Source: Saccharum officinarum
Lineage: Eukaryota > Streptophyta > Magnoliopsida > Poales > Poaceae
Reading direction: 5' to 3'
Assembly: GCA_020631735.1 (NCBI GenBank)
Contig: CM036225.1
Coordinates: 62,653,183 to 62,717,182 of the forward strand
DNA length: 64,000 nucleotides
In this document: positions 24,527 through 37,700 of the stretch, in pieces
Layout: every line of letters starts with the position of its first letter
Numbering within the stretch: the stretch's first letter is position 1
Notes under the pieces: generated by a model
What the model saw: only the letters and a program-made list of their open reading frames with translations
Databases searched by the model: none
Told to the model about the DNA's origin: nothing
Program-made: the position numbers and the translations under genes

Positions 24527-24863
24527 ACCATTTAAGATTATAGCCCGCAATGGAGAAGTGGCCTATACATTGCAACTTTCATCTAGGATGAGTGCGATAT
24601 TTAATGTCTTCCATGTCTCACAACTAAAGAAATGTTTACGAGCACCCACTGAAGTAGTTGATCCAAGGGACATTGATTTGAAGTCAGATTTGTCTTATAA
24701 AGAAGAACATGTGCGGGTGTTGGAAGAAAGTGAACGGGTGACTCGAAGTAAGGTGGTAAAGTTTTACAAGGTAGCATGGAGCAATCATACGGAAGATGAA
24801 GCCACCTGGGAGCGAGAAGATTTTCTTCGTACTGCCTACCTTGCTTTTTATGAAAACTGGTAG
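24527..24863 (+). pseudogene. Gypsy chromovirus pol C-terminal fragment, copy B
   Basis: Same fragment as 3921-4257: the integrase tail with [16 protein letters not shown] and a chromodomain-like end (VTRSKVVKFYKVAW, FYENW). It is cut upstream by the Copia insertion. It differs from copy A by a few substitutions (for example S for L after DLK). Confidence 0.85.
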
Positions 24864-24906
24864 GCTCTGCAAATCTTGGGACGAGATTTTTGTAAGGGGG
24901 AGGAGC

Positions 24907-26603
24907 TGTAACACCCTAGGTGTTAAGCCTGCATTGCATTGCACTTCATGAGAATAAGCATCATATATACATGCATGATCATGATCATGTGATAATGATT
25001 TGGTTGAATTTTGAAATTTCTCTAAGTGCTATTTTACATTCACATGTGTGACTTCAATTATGCATGTTGCAAATGAAAATGATTGCTAAGTGATCATCAA
25101 AATAACATGGAGTAACATAAAATCATAAGTTGATTAGGGTTTATAATTATCATTTAGTTAACTTATGTTTTTATAACTAAAAGTTATATTTACAAAACAC
25201 TAAATTTGGAATTCAAATTTAAAATTTGAAAAACCTAATTTCAAAAGTATTTAGAATTTGGTAATGGCTCAAAAAGCAATGTTGTAGCTCTCTTTATTTT
25301 GAGCAACTTTCATGTTGGGAGTTTTTCAAGTTTCCATGTGTATTTGAAAGTAATTTGAACATTTTGAAAGGAGGGAAAACCCTAGCTACAATAACCGGAG
25401 TTTTCTCTTCTCCTCCTCTCTCTGCTCACCGTTGCCGTCGTGTCCTCACCGCGCCTTCTCGCGCTCGGCTGCGTGGCTGACCGCGTGGGCATGGCCGCGG
25501 AGCTGCTCACCACCTCGCCATGTCCATTCAATGCTCAAGGCCGGCCAAACTGCATTTCCCTTCCCTTTCTTGCCGCCGGTCACATGCCGCTCACTGCAAA
25601 TTCACCGCCACCACTTCAATTCTATCCACTTCCTTGCACCAACAGCTTCGCATTGCACTGCTCTTCCATTTTGGCATAGCCACGCCGTGCTTCGCCTCAA
25701 GGTGAGGGCTCTCAGCCCAGCGCCACTGCCATGGGCGCCATGCCCGCCGAGCTCGGGCTCACGTGGCCAGCGCGTCCTCGTCTCTCTCCTCTGTCCTTCC
25801 TTCATGTTTCAACATCGCCGCATGATGTAGAAGCTCTAGCCGTAGTCCAATTAGACGCTACCATCACCACCTCGTCGGAACAGGGTTCGCCGCCGCCGCG
25901 CTCTGGCTGCCTCGCCACCCGCACGCGGCCACGCTTAGCTGCAGCCCCACCTGGCACAGTGGTTGCAGCCCTAGGAGCCGGCAAGCACACCGCCGTGCCG
26001 CACTACCGTGCCGCCGTTCACGTGGCCGCCATAGCTAGGGGTCACCGCAAGCTGTGCAACCGGTATGGGTCGACGCGGGAGCTCAAGGCAAACACGTGGG
26101 TACCCTCGCCTACGCTGGGGATCTCGCCGTCGGTGAACTGAGGCCGGTTAAGCCGCTCCCCTGCTCTCTGCCACTGACGAGTGGGATCGCCGTGGCCGCA
26201 TGTGCGTCTGCTGCCGCTGCGCGCCGCACCGCACTGGTCGTGGGTCGCGCTCGCCGCTGGGCCGCACGCCTGGGCCGCGCCGTTGCTGGGCCACGCGCGC
26301 AGCTGCCGCGTCTGGGCCGCGCACTCGCCTGCGCCGCGCGCGTGTGCGTCGCCCCGAGTTGGGCCGAGCCGGGCGAAGCCGGCCCAAATTTGTTTTCCTT
26401 TTTAATTTTTGGTTATTTTAATTTGTGTGCTAACTTTGAAAATATATAACTTGAGTTAGAAAATTCCAAATTGGGTGAAACCAACTTTGTTAGATTCGTG
26501 TCGCTATGCTCTACATGTTAAAGTCTTAAAAATTGCTGTTTGAAAAACTTTCATATACAGTTTGCTGTTTGCATAGGAAATGGCATGTTTAAAAATGTAC
26601 TTC

Positions 26604-26686
<83 letters not shown>

Positions 26687-27860
26687 AATTGATATGGAAT
26701 TATGTGATACCTTGGTTAGAGCATAAATGGTTACTGTGTTCTCTAAGGACCAGATTTGTGCAGTAGATGACCTTGTTATCTTGTATCCTGCTTATTATGT
26801 ATACATACATATGTGTAGATGGATAGGTTGGAAAGAGATTAGAATACAATATTAAATTTGACATGCAAGATACCTACTGTAGTATAGTTTTTGCTATCTT
26901 AGGAAGTAATAGTTGGTCATGCTATGGTATACATGAAACCTTGATGACGTAATAAACATACTTGTAATAATATGCTTTAGATAAATTAACAATCTTTGCC
27001 TTCTCTATCGGAGAAGGGATTTGCACTTAATCAATAAAAGATTAAATTTAAGCAACACTTTGCACCCTTACCGATGGTCATATTTAACTTGTCTCTTATG
27101 TCCCTAAAGCTGCATGTTATCGTTCTTGGTTCCACATCGAGTCATCATTGTGTCGCATCTCATTATGCATACTCATTCCATATCATAATATTATTACCAT
27201 GTTCCTTGAATGCATTCTCTCTATTTATGCATTCCCTACATACATATAGGATCGGAGGAGGAAGCTCCAGTCGAGTACGTGACCGTCGAGGAGGAAAACC
27301 CTCAGGAGTTGCCACCCGAAGACGAAGGGCAAGCTTGTGAGCAATTGCCGGAGTGCCCGAACCACAGACCCTCCACTTTTCACCGAGGCAAGCTCGGGAG
27401 CATTATAAATCTCCTATCCTTTCTTTGAAATGCACTTAATTATAATATATTCTTATATGGTGCATTAGGTTGATAGGAGTTGGATAAAACCGTTGTTGCA
27501 TAAATTACCTTGTCCACAATAAATTTATACCAGTACTCTACTAGAAATAATGGGTCGTGTGTATGCTTAGCCATACTTAGAACGGTAGAAGTCGGATGAT
27601 TCCTGTCATCTGCAACATATGGGGTGGTTACTTATGTGATCTTGAACCATAAGAAGGTTAATAATTGGAGACCGGACGGGATTTGGTGATGGAGGAGCAA
27701 CGAGACATGGAGATCTTGTATGCATACTTTCTCCCGTCCGTGTCGATTAAGGACCGTACTGTGGTCTGGACTTAGAATGAGATTGAATGTACCTTCACAT
27801 AACAGCCGGATGTACTGCCAGGCGATGTGTAATTGTGTTCCGATCGGAGATGATTGTTCA
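24907..27860 (+). repeat. Gypsy 3' LTR, copy B (right end approximate)
   Basis: Starts TGTAACACCCTAGGTGTTA after a G-rich polypurine tract. It is collinear with 4300-7250, including the GC-rich block (25400-26390), the AT microsatellite and the acidic open stretch (about 27250-27370). The right boundary is not resolved. Confidence 0.7.
26607..26684. repeat. AT dinucleotide microsatellite, copy B
   Basis: 39 uninterrupted AT units; copy A has 37. Confidence 0.97.
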
Positions 27861-28729
27861 GGTATGTACTGCCACCAATGCCTTTGCATTATTTTTGTGT
27901 GTTGCATTGTTTTTTTGTTTCGGTTACATTGGTTCATGGTTTGTTTGTTTTGTTCGTCAATGTAGTTTCGGGGTTATCTCAACGCAATTGGCAGGCTCTT
28001 ATGAACGCCAATGCTTGCTGCACAGTGATAAGTTGGAACATGAATTGGTGTCAGGTAACTACCAAAACTTGTCTAGAAACTTGGTCTCAAGTTCATTTTG
28101 CGTGTTTCAGGTTTCGTTAGGTTCAGGTGAGATCTTGGTTCAGGTACAGCCTCTTTTCCTTTACCCTTCATGATGGATCATGGATGGTGGATGCACATGC
28201 ACATTCATTTTAATATGCTGTATCGTGTACCAAACTTGCTATGACTGACCACGAGGCTTATGCTTCAGTGTTTTTCGCTCGGATAATTTAGCTGAAATAC
28301 TGGCAACGACTCTAATGAAATTACCTTCCATGCCACTGAATAAGTCCAAATTGCACATGGCAGTGCTGTTTTTGACCCTAGTCATATTGCTGGACATGTA
28401 ACACAATAAGTCAAGAATGACATATACTACCACATTGGTAATATTACAACCAATCGTCCCTCCTAAAGTAACACCTGTCACATGACACCTGGGCCTCAAC
28501 AGCAGTCATAATTTAATTTCTAATTTTTAGTTATATTTGGCTGAGCAAATAGTCTTGCCACGCTCTACTTGATGGCTAATTGTTTGCAAACTGTTGATCT
28601 TGACATCGAGCAATTTGATTTTTTTTGTTTTTAGGAAAAACAATTATTCTCATGGGAATGATGCTTTCTTATTTCTTACAACACACCTTGGGCATGTGTA
28701 TTACGATACGGTAATCATATGCACTGAAA
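27861..28729. other. 3' flank of OSC copy B; no gene seen
   Basis: Equivalent to 7251-8116. It holds the end of the Gypsy LTR and the presumed OSC 3' untranslated region. No conserved reading frame is recognised. Confidence 0.5.
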
Positions 28730-31700
28730 TTAGCTCTTGTTTGCAAGAAGCTGTCGGCGAAATTCTCCAAGGGCCCAAATGGGGAATAAGTTGCGATAGT
28801 TGGCGTAGTTGTAGTAGAGGGAGGAGTTAAAGCACCCAATGTGTTCCTAGCATGAAAAAGAGTTAAAGCATGAGGCTTGGTTGCTAAAATTGCTAACTAT
28901 CATCTGTCACTTTATATGATACTTCAAGCATCTTACTAGCTGCAAACCAATGATAGTTTCAATTTAGACTTCTCTATTAACAATGTATCCATTTTCATTA
29001 TTTGTTAGACTGTTAGCAGATACTTTCTGTTTAAAAATAGCTATTTCCTGTTGTCATTTGTTAGCACCTCAATGTTGACTACAAATCTGCCAAAACATTA
29101 CTATACTATCAGGATAACCAAAAACTCACCTGTTGGGGGAAATCGCCTGTCTCTAGCTGCATGTTGATCAATTCTCTTGCGGCATGATATAATGGTATTG
29201 GATCACGCTCAACCTGGCCAAGACACCAAATATCAGATAATGCGATTGTACCAAAATAATAACACACACTTATGAAAATTGTCTTATGTAAACGAGCACA
29301 TTAGTATGCCTTCCAAGGAAAAATGAACAGACCTGGCCAGCATAAATCAAAGCTAACATTGCCCAAGCAGTGTTCACTGCATGAGGAGTACCTCCATCAA
29401 CATAATCCTGTTCAAAATTTTCATGAAATGAAGTTGAACATTTACTTCATTTGCTATAGCACATCCGAGTTCCAAAACTGAGTGCATGTATTCTAAAAAG
29501 AACTTTCCAAATCTGAAGTGGTTTGCAACATGTACGCATCATTTTTGGAAGGGCTTCCCCCTACTGGTAATATATACTACTTCATTGTGGTATGGTTGCA
29601 GGTGAACATTCAGCATGGACCACTAATATGAAAAAGTAATTACATGAAAGGATCTAAATCAACACAATAAGGATACTGGTAGGTTCTCCATCAAAACCAT
29701 TTTAAATTTTCTATATTGCTGTAGTCTGTAGTGTGCAATAATATAACTAGCTGTCAAAGAAGAAATTTACCTCTGTTTCGCTAGATAGATAGCTTTCCCC
29801 CATCCACCTGTAATTTGTTGCTTTGACAACAGAAAGGTGCATGCTTTCCTGATGCAAGAACTAGTATCATATGTTCTTCCAGCAGCAACTAATCCTTTTA
29901 CCGCAAACATGGTTCCATAAGTGAAACATATACTCCAAGTTCCATACCTGCCAGATAATTAAGTAACATTATTGGTAATAGCGTAATTTGAAGAAAATAA
30001 TGATTTTTCATATATACTATAAAATGACAAGATTTCCCTTACCATGAACCATCCTTTCGTTGTTTGTTTTCAATAAACATAGCTCCATCCTTAATACATT
30101 TTTCTATCTCTTTGGCACGGTATGGTGGATATAGCTCTTTGAACAGTGTCAAAGCTTCGAGAACTGATGATGTGCATTCAACAGATCTAACAATTGGTTA
30201 CATGCCATTATTAGTTCTCTATTTCATTGGGTGGTTGAATCAGTTTCATGTGGGCATTTGGATCACTTACGGATAATCCACGACGATGTTTATAAAGCTC
30301 TCAGAAGGATTGAGAATCTAGGTTTCCACACAAAATTTAAAATATTTATATACTCTGGCTCAGTTTAACTGGTAAAAGTATAACTGAGGGATACTTTACC
30401 TCTATCCAAGAGAATGTTCTTTTACATTCATATGTTGAAAAGGTTCCGTCTTTGTTCTTCAATAGTCAAAAAAGAAAAGGGAAGTGTCATTCAGCTGATA
30501 AACCTTGCATTACAGTTTCATAGTGCACCATAGCTCTATAATTTTCAGAAGCATGGACGAATGTTGATCAAAGTATTGTCATGTTAAATGAATTAGTTTG
30601 GAGGGCCATACCATAAAAGAAAGGATGCTGTCAATGGCATCATATAACCTTTCCTGTTTTATTGGTTGGCCAACAAGTTTGGGTGAAATCTTTGACAACA
30701 ACAGTAGTGCCTAAAGGAGATGAGTATATGAAATTTAGAATCCACAAAACCAAAGCTTTTCATCATACATTCTATGAATACCAATCCAACTTTTATAAAC
30801 TGAAGCTAACCTTGAGAGCTTCTGCTGTACAATCTGATACAGACCATCCGTTGTCTGCTGTTGAAAGAGTCCATGAACCCTTTGATTTATGACGATAATA
30901 GCTTTCGTAATTTATATGATTTTCAAGAACCTTGAAGCAAAAGAAAAGAAATGGCATTTCAATTTGTTCTGAAGAAGTTCTATTTTAACTTAATAAGAGA
31001 ATTACCTGTGATTTTTCTATAAAATCGTGTGCTCTTTCTAGAGTTGGACTAAATTCATTGGCAAGATCTGTTGAGCAAAAGGCTTGAACTATGAATGCTG
31101 TCTCCCAGCTCTGGCAGCCATCATAAACCTATTTTTGACAGAATAACATTAGATTCTCATCCAGTTTTATGCTTGGGAAAAAATCAGTCTCTTTTAGAAG
31201 GAATCTTTTACTTCATAGACAACAATTTTTTTCTGTATCTAATAGGAAAATTAGCATTCCATCACTGAAAGGAGTGCCTATATCTCGTCTGCTCCAAAAT
31301 TGGGTCATTTACTTCTATTTCTTGCTGCAAGGAAAATGTCTGGCTCTTTGACCATTCCTTTTTGCACATTCAGGAAAGGGTTGGATGAAAATTCTAGGAG
31401 GGCACTTCTCTAACATAGTGATATCTACCAAAATCCTGAGGCAAAACAAATTCAATCTTCCAATGGTACCAGAGGCATGTAAGTACCTAACATGCGGAAG
31501 TTATAGCTCTTTTTATATTTATTATAGTCCATGAATAATAAGCTAAGCCTAAAGAAAATTTAGTTTTCTTCAAATTCTCTTGCAGTAAGACATGTGTCCC
31601 TAGCCTATTCCAGTTGTGCTTCAACAGTATTATAAATATTTCATCTGAAAAGGTCCTTTACATATAAGTTTAATGGCTAGGTACAGCTGTTCCTGATTGG

Positions 31701-34700
31701 TTGGTGAAAACAAATTCGGTTCTGATAATTCCATGGGACATAGGAAACCACTACCTGTGCTTTCATGCCATCTTCTGCGAGCCACCAATAATCATAAATC
31801 CTTGGAAGATGCTTCTTGAATGCATCTGAATTTGGATTTTCTACCCAGCAGCAAATCATGTCTAGTGCCTAATCACAGAAAAAAAAGTTGCTCATTATTC
31901 GCAGAAAAATATGGCTGAAATGCAAAGATAATAGCTGACATTTTAACAAGAAAAAAACAAGTTCTTCTCATGCCATGGATTTTTGTCGCCAACAATTACT
32001 GCCAAGATACAAATACAAAGTTTGTAAACAAGGAACTGTTCCAAAAGGGAGTGAGTTAAACATTATTGCAGGATAGTTATAAATTGAAAAGGTAGAGTTG
32101 CAGCTTCCATAAGCATTACCTTATCAATAGGACAAATACAGATGTATTTGGTAGTTTCTTCTTGATAGTGGATGTGCTCCATGAGGTTATCCAAAGCTTT
32201 CTCTCGCAGCTTGTTAACTGGCCAGCAATTTAACATTGGCTCCACAAACTTGTTGAGACAACTGAAAATAATATTTTGCAACTCTGAGCGAGGATAGCGA
32301 AGGTCGTCCTGTAACAAAGCAAGAGCGTATTAACCCTTGCAAATCTGGATGCCTAGTAGAGGAAATATTGCCCTTTCTAAAGCTGTATATTTTAGTAGAT
32401 AAAGATCTTTTTGATTTTACTGCAAAAGCAGCGTGAAATTAGCATATATAGTTCCAAAAGTACTAAAACAATAATGTTTCTGTAACTTGTGCTAATGCAT
32501 TTTTTAAGCTGCAAACTCGATCTTCCATGGAACTTTTCTCACAATCAGAGCAACTGTCATATGAATGCATACATAACTATAAGTAGCAGCACTGACCACT
32601 TCGTAGTTCCAGTTAAGGGATAAGGGAACAATCGCCCAACTCTGATTTGAGGCCCGTGCATATCTTAGCTAAGGTTATAGAGTTGAATACCTAAAGTTTT
32701 AGAATTTGAACAGTAACAAACCTTGGCACAAGAATGACGAGCCTTGTTCCAGTCAATAGTGTCATATGGTATGCTATAGAGCTCCTCTCTTAATTTCAAT
32801 ATAGTTTCAGTGATGGGCCCAACAAATTTCTTCCCATAAAGGTAAGCCATGGGCATATACACCAAACGGCAAAAGCACCAAAATCGTCCTATGAAGGATG
32901 AAGTATGTTTGAATCAGAAAATGTAAAAAAAGTACAATTATCTTGCAGGCAGATTAGATGAAGATCATGGTAATGCATAGAAAACTAAAAGGCTTGTGAA
33001 TTGACAAAAGGGTGAAAGAGGATGATTGGATGAAGCAGACGTAGCTGGGACCTTATTTACTCTTATGAATAGCAAGTACTAGGTTTGTAATATTCCTTAG
33101 GAGTGTTTTATTGTTCTTTGTAAACCAGTGACCTCAGCTATTATTGCTTCCCACATTGTTTTGCTTGCTGTATTTTTATAATAAAGCTGGGTTGAACTTT
33201 GCACATTTAAAACTGTTTATAACACTGTTTTTAGATTCCTTTTAGATTATTTACAAATGAATCGCAAGCTACAAAAATGATAATGGAATTGTTACAAAAA
33301 TCATGCCATGAATATCCAACGTCAGAGTGAGAACCATTTTATATTCTGAGATCCGATTTAAAATTTTTAAGCTGTTTGTCTAAATGGTACAGTTACCTGG
33401 ATGGATTGGAAGAAAATATGGAACCATCCACAATTCAGGAATTACAGGATTATTTCCTGACCATTCATAAGCACCAATTATCTGTGATTGAAAAGATTGC
33501 CATACATTAGTCTCAACATAGACGGGAATTTAACTGTCTTTTAAAATGTTTAATTTAATAAAAGTGCAAGCTTAGGATTAATTTGGCTTGTGCCTTTAGA
33601 TATGTGAAAAGTTGTTACAGTAATATCAGAAGAAAATTGATGCTGTAAGTAGAAAGATTCTCATGTTGTCATAGTTGATTTCAATTTCAAAGTTATTTCA
33701 ATATTTCCTGTTAGATATTAAAGATGGGTAAATATCAGGTACACCAGAGTATTGTTGAATATATGCACAATTAGTTCTCTCATACCTCTTGGGCTGACTT
33801 AGGTCCAGTTAGAACCAACTCCATCAAAAGGTGGACAAGTTAATGTGATTCCCACCTCTTACATGGGTCATTTAGATTAGAGCCGAGAGAGGAGATCAAG
33901 TTTGTGCATATGTTCACTAGTAATATTTGATATTTTTCATTAAAGTAACATATTCTGTCTACTTTTCCTTACAGAGAGCCATATCTTTCCCCATTGTGGT
34001 ATCGCAGTTGCACTTCCGTGGGATAAAATCCAAGCACGCCCTTTGGCCAGTGCATCATTCTCGCCATTTGGGACCTCGCCGAGAAGCCTCAATGTAGCAT
34101 AGTTCAAGCATGACCCAAACATGCTACTTGGCCCCAAAACTTGTGTGCCCCAACCTCCATCTTCATTCTGCAAGTATTATATATAGTTCCATATGGTGGA
34201 TTCTTTTCATTTTTTTACATCGACAACCAAAATCCAAATTTTCTTGCTTTTGAATAAGAATGTATGAAAGTATTTCATGCCTGATGGTTGTAAATGTAGC
34301 GTAGTATCTCTCGTCGATGCTCTGATGATATCACGACATTAATGGACCTAGTAACATGTAGAGCAAATACCTGAAAAGAGGAACAGATGTTAATTAAGTT
34401 GGAAAGTAACTTCTGGCAACAGATGTTCCGGTGGCATGATGATATGCGAAGTTGGAAATGCTTACAAATATTGGCATAATGAACAGAATTCCACTGTAAT
34501 CACCAGGCCAATGGCCATCATGTGCTTGTAGAGCAGAATATTGATTCATAGCTCGCTTCAATGAAGTTAATAGAATCTCCTCTGTAACCTCTGCACCCTT
34601 TTCAAGCTTCACGGGAGTAATATTTTCTACAAGGTGGTTTTGTTTTGCATACTGCATGCAAAAGATGATACTCTGATAAGGATTTACAAAGGATGATGAA

Positions 34701-37700
34701 AAAGGGGGGAATCGACTTATCAGCAAACAACTGTCAAATAGACCTGTAAGCTGGGCCTGGATCAAGTCTGACCTGTATGTGCAGGCCCAAGCATGGACTA
34801 GCACAAAACTCTGACTTATCCTAGACCAGAGCCCAAAATAATGGAAACAATATCATGTATATTTATTTAGGCCCCCTCCCCCCTTCAAAAAAAATGTATA
34901 TTTATTTAGGGAACTAGGAGTGTAAGGGCCTGTTTGGTAGGGCTCTTCTCCGGTTTCAGCTCTGGCTCCTCCGAAGGAGTCTTACCAAATGTTTTGGAGG
35001 AGAAGCTGATTTTCAGTGAAAAACAGTTGTGACTCCTCCAAAATGGCACTGGTTCCTGAGGAGCCCTACCAAACAACTCCTAAGTTGGTGAGGTATTGGA
35101 TGGGAATTGTACGGGTAATAATATCATGTAAATATCTATTTATGAAACTTTTTTCTAGAGATAAAAAACTGCAAGTTGGTTGCTTTGGCATGTTCTTTTT
35201 CTACTTGATGACGTTGGGAATACATGCTGTCCAACTTAATACTTGATTGCTGATATGTACTCTCTCTCTCTCCATTCAGGAATGATAAACGTATTTAACT
35301 AGAGAAAATTAACTCGTATAAATTAGATTTTAACACTTAATTTTCCTTATTAATATACAATTGATTGCTAAAAAATCAAATCATCTAAGAGGCACTTTGA
35401 ATATAAATCTGTTGATTTAGATTTATAAAAAAACTTACTTTTTCTCTGGCCAAATACTCCACTTACCATTTCTGTATGGAGGCCTTGGCAAAGCTGAACA
35501 CTTTTAGTACTAGTTATCTTGTTAAGAATATTGTTCACATTATAGTGTCAAGTACCAAAAAATAGCTGCGGATAAATCGTGTTTACCATGAAATTCAAAT
35601 ACTCCTCTTGTACCTATACTATAATCCATATCTTGAGTGAGTAAGCTTTGAGGAAAGAGATTATGAAATATAGAGAGTGACAGTTACGAAGAATTTATTA
35701 TCGTACAATGGCCGTGGCACATTCCTTATATGATGCTGATGGAGGTACTTGTTCCTTAGTCCTTACATAATTCATTAACAAATGTTATGTTCCTCCGCGT
35801 AAAAAATAAAAATAAAAATAAAAACGTTATGTTGGTGGGGCATTCAGTAAATAAATTTATACAAAGAAGAGAAAAAAACCCAATAAATTCCACACGTATA
35901 TCCGTATATATCTCACGTCGAAACATGCATGTTATCTTATAAATCAATAATGTTTTTTTGTATTTTCACCTCACATATATAACGCAGCAATCTCTTCATT
36001 CAAAAAAAATATAATTCTAAGTTTGAGACTAGTCAAACTTTCTTTAGTTTGATCAATTTTATAGGAAAGAATATCAGCATTTATGCCTCCAGATAATTTT
36101 GCTATACAAATATAATTTATAATTAATCTAATGATACGTACTTGATAAAAAAATATTTAGTAATTTTTTGCAAACAGATTATTAAAGCTAAAATTGTTTG
36201 ACTCACTTAGAAGTGAGTATTGTTGAGATTAATTAGGATTAATTAATTATCAGTGATCAATTTATTATTAATCACGTCATTAGAAACTGCTAATAACAGT
36301 TTCCTGTAGACATATTAGATAGACACCTCTTCACAAAGAGGCACCTTTTGGCCAACAGGCATCTGTCCTTTGGCTTGTAATATATACCTGTACACTATTC
36401 ATCAATCAAGATATCGGTTATTTGACATCCACCACTTTTACTTTAACACGTTATCATGCACGCGCTCTCCACTGCAAGTTGAGAAGCTAGAAGTGTTCAT
36501 CAGGGCAGTTGCTGCACGGCAAGACGAGAAGAGGAGAGGCTTTCTTCGTCAATCGTTCCAGAAGAAAACTGGAGTACGGAGGATCATGAATGCAGGAACG
36601 AGAACTGGATCAAGACGTGCCTCTGCGCGCATCAGGATGGCGAGCCCGCGTCTGGCCGGCCGGCAGCACCCTCGCTGGTGACTTCACGGCCAGAGGCTTC
36701 CTCGCCGTGGCCCCCCGTGGCCTCCGTGCCATGGCCCCGCGCCTGTGGCCTCGCGCCACGGCCGACGGCCTCCCGCGCGACCTGGTGCCCGCGACTGGCA
36801 ACGGCGGCCGGCTGCTCCCAATCGCGCCTGCACTTGGCAGCCTCCGCGACCGCGGCACCCGCACCCGCGCGATCTCGCGCTGGCGGCCAGCGGCCTCGGC
36901 CCGGCTCTGGCTCCCGCGCGCTTGAACGCTGCGGGGACTGCGGAGTCCGCATGCTCGGCTGTTGCTTCCCCGCGACACACGCTCATGCATTGTGGCGGCA
37001 GTTTCTGCATGCCTAGCCTGCAGCCCCAGCGCCATGCGCTCTGGTGGCGGCGGCCGGCCAACACATGCGTCGCAACCCTTCACGAGATGACAAACTGTAC
37101 GTGACTCCGTGTGTTGGCCTGTTGGGATAAGGTTGTGCATTTGCACAAAACTCCCTTATTTATTTTCTTGAAATTACAAGATGATCCAAATGGCTTACTA
37201 ATGCATTCCAGAATCATTTTTAGCCTCTACATCTATGCAACATATTGCATTATACCTAGTATATATGCTTTTTAGACTCTGGTCTGAACAAATTATGATG
37301 CCTAATATTTACCTCGTAAATAGATATTTTTGAGACATCAGTCCTCAGAAATTGCATCATGATATATTATTGCAGATAAATTTACTATTGTCATGTTTAG
37401 ATATGTTTTCTGTGTCTATGATTTTCTGTTTTTAGTCATGGATTCTAACAGTATTAGTATGGTAGAGTTTTTACTCCTATACATTATTTTGTTTTTAGAC
37501 CAGAAAATTATTCATGTCTAAACATACATAGTTTGTCGATTTTGTTGTTTGGCAATTAATTTTAGTTGCAACAAAATTGGATCCTCTTAATTAAGGATGG
37601 ATGAGTTTAGGCCCATATTGGCCTAGTGTGGAAAAGCAAAATGGCAGCCAAACCATTTTTGTTAGTAAGGCTAACATAGGAAGTGGTTTTTGCTTTGATC

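Noticed and set aside
36590..37146. Frames of 100-180 codons on both strands
   Set aside because: GC-rich leader of a Copia element, with Arg/Ala-rich composition and no recognisable domain.
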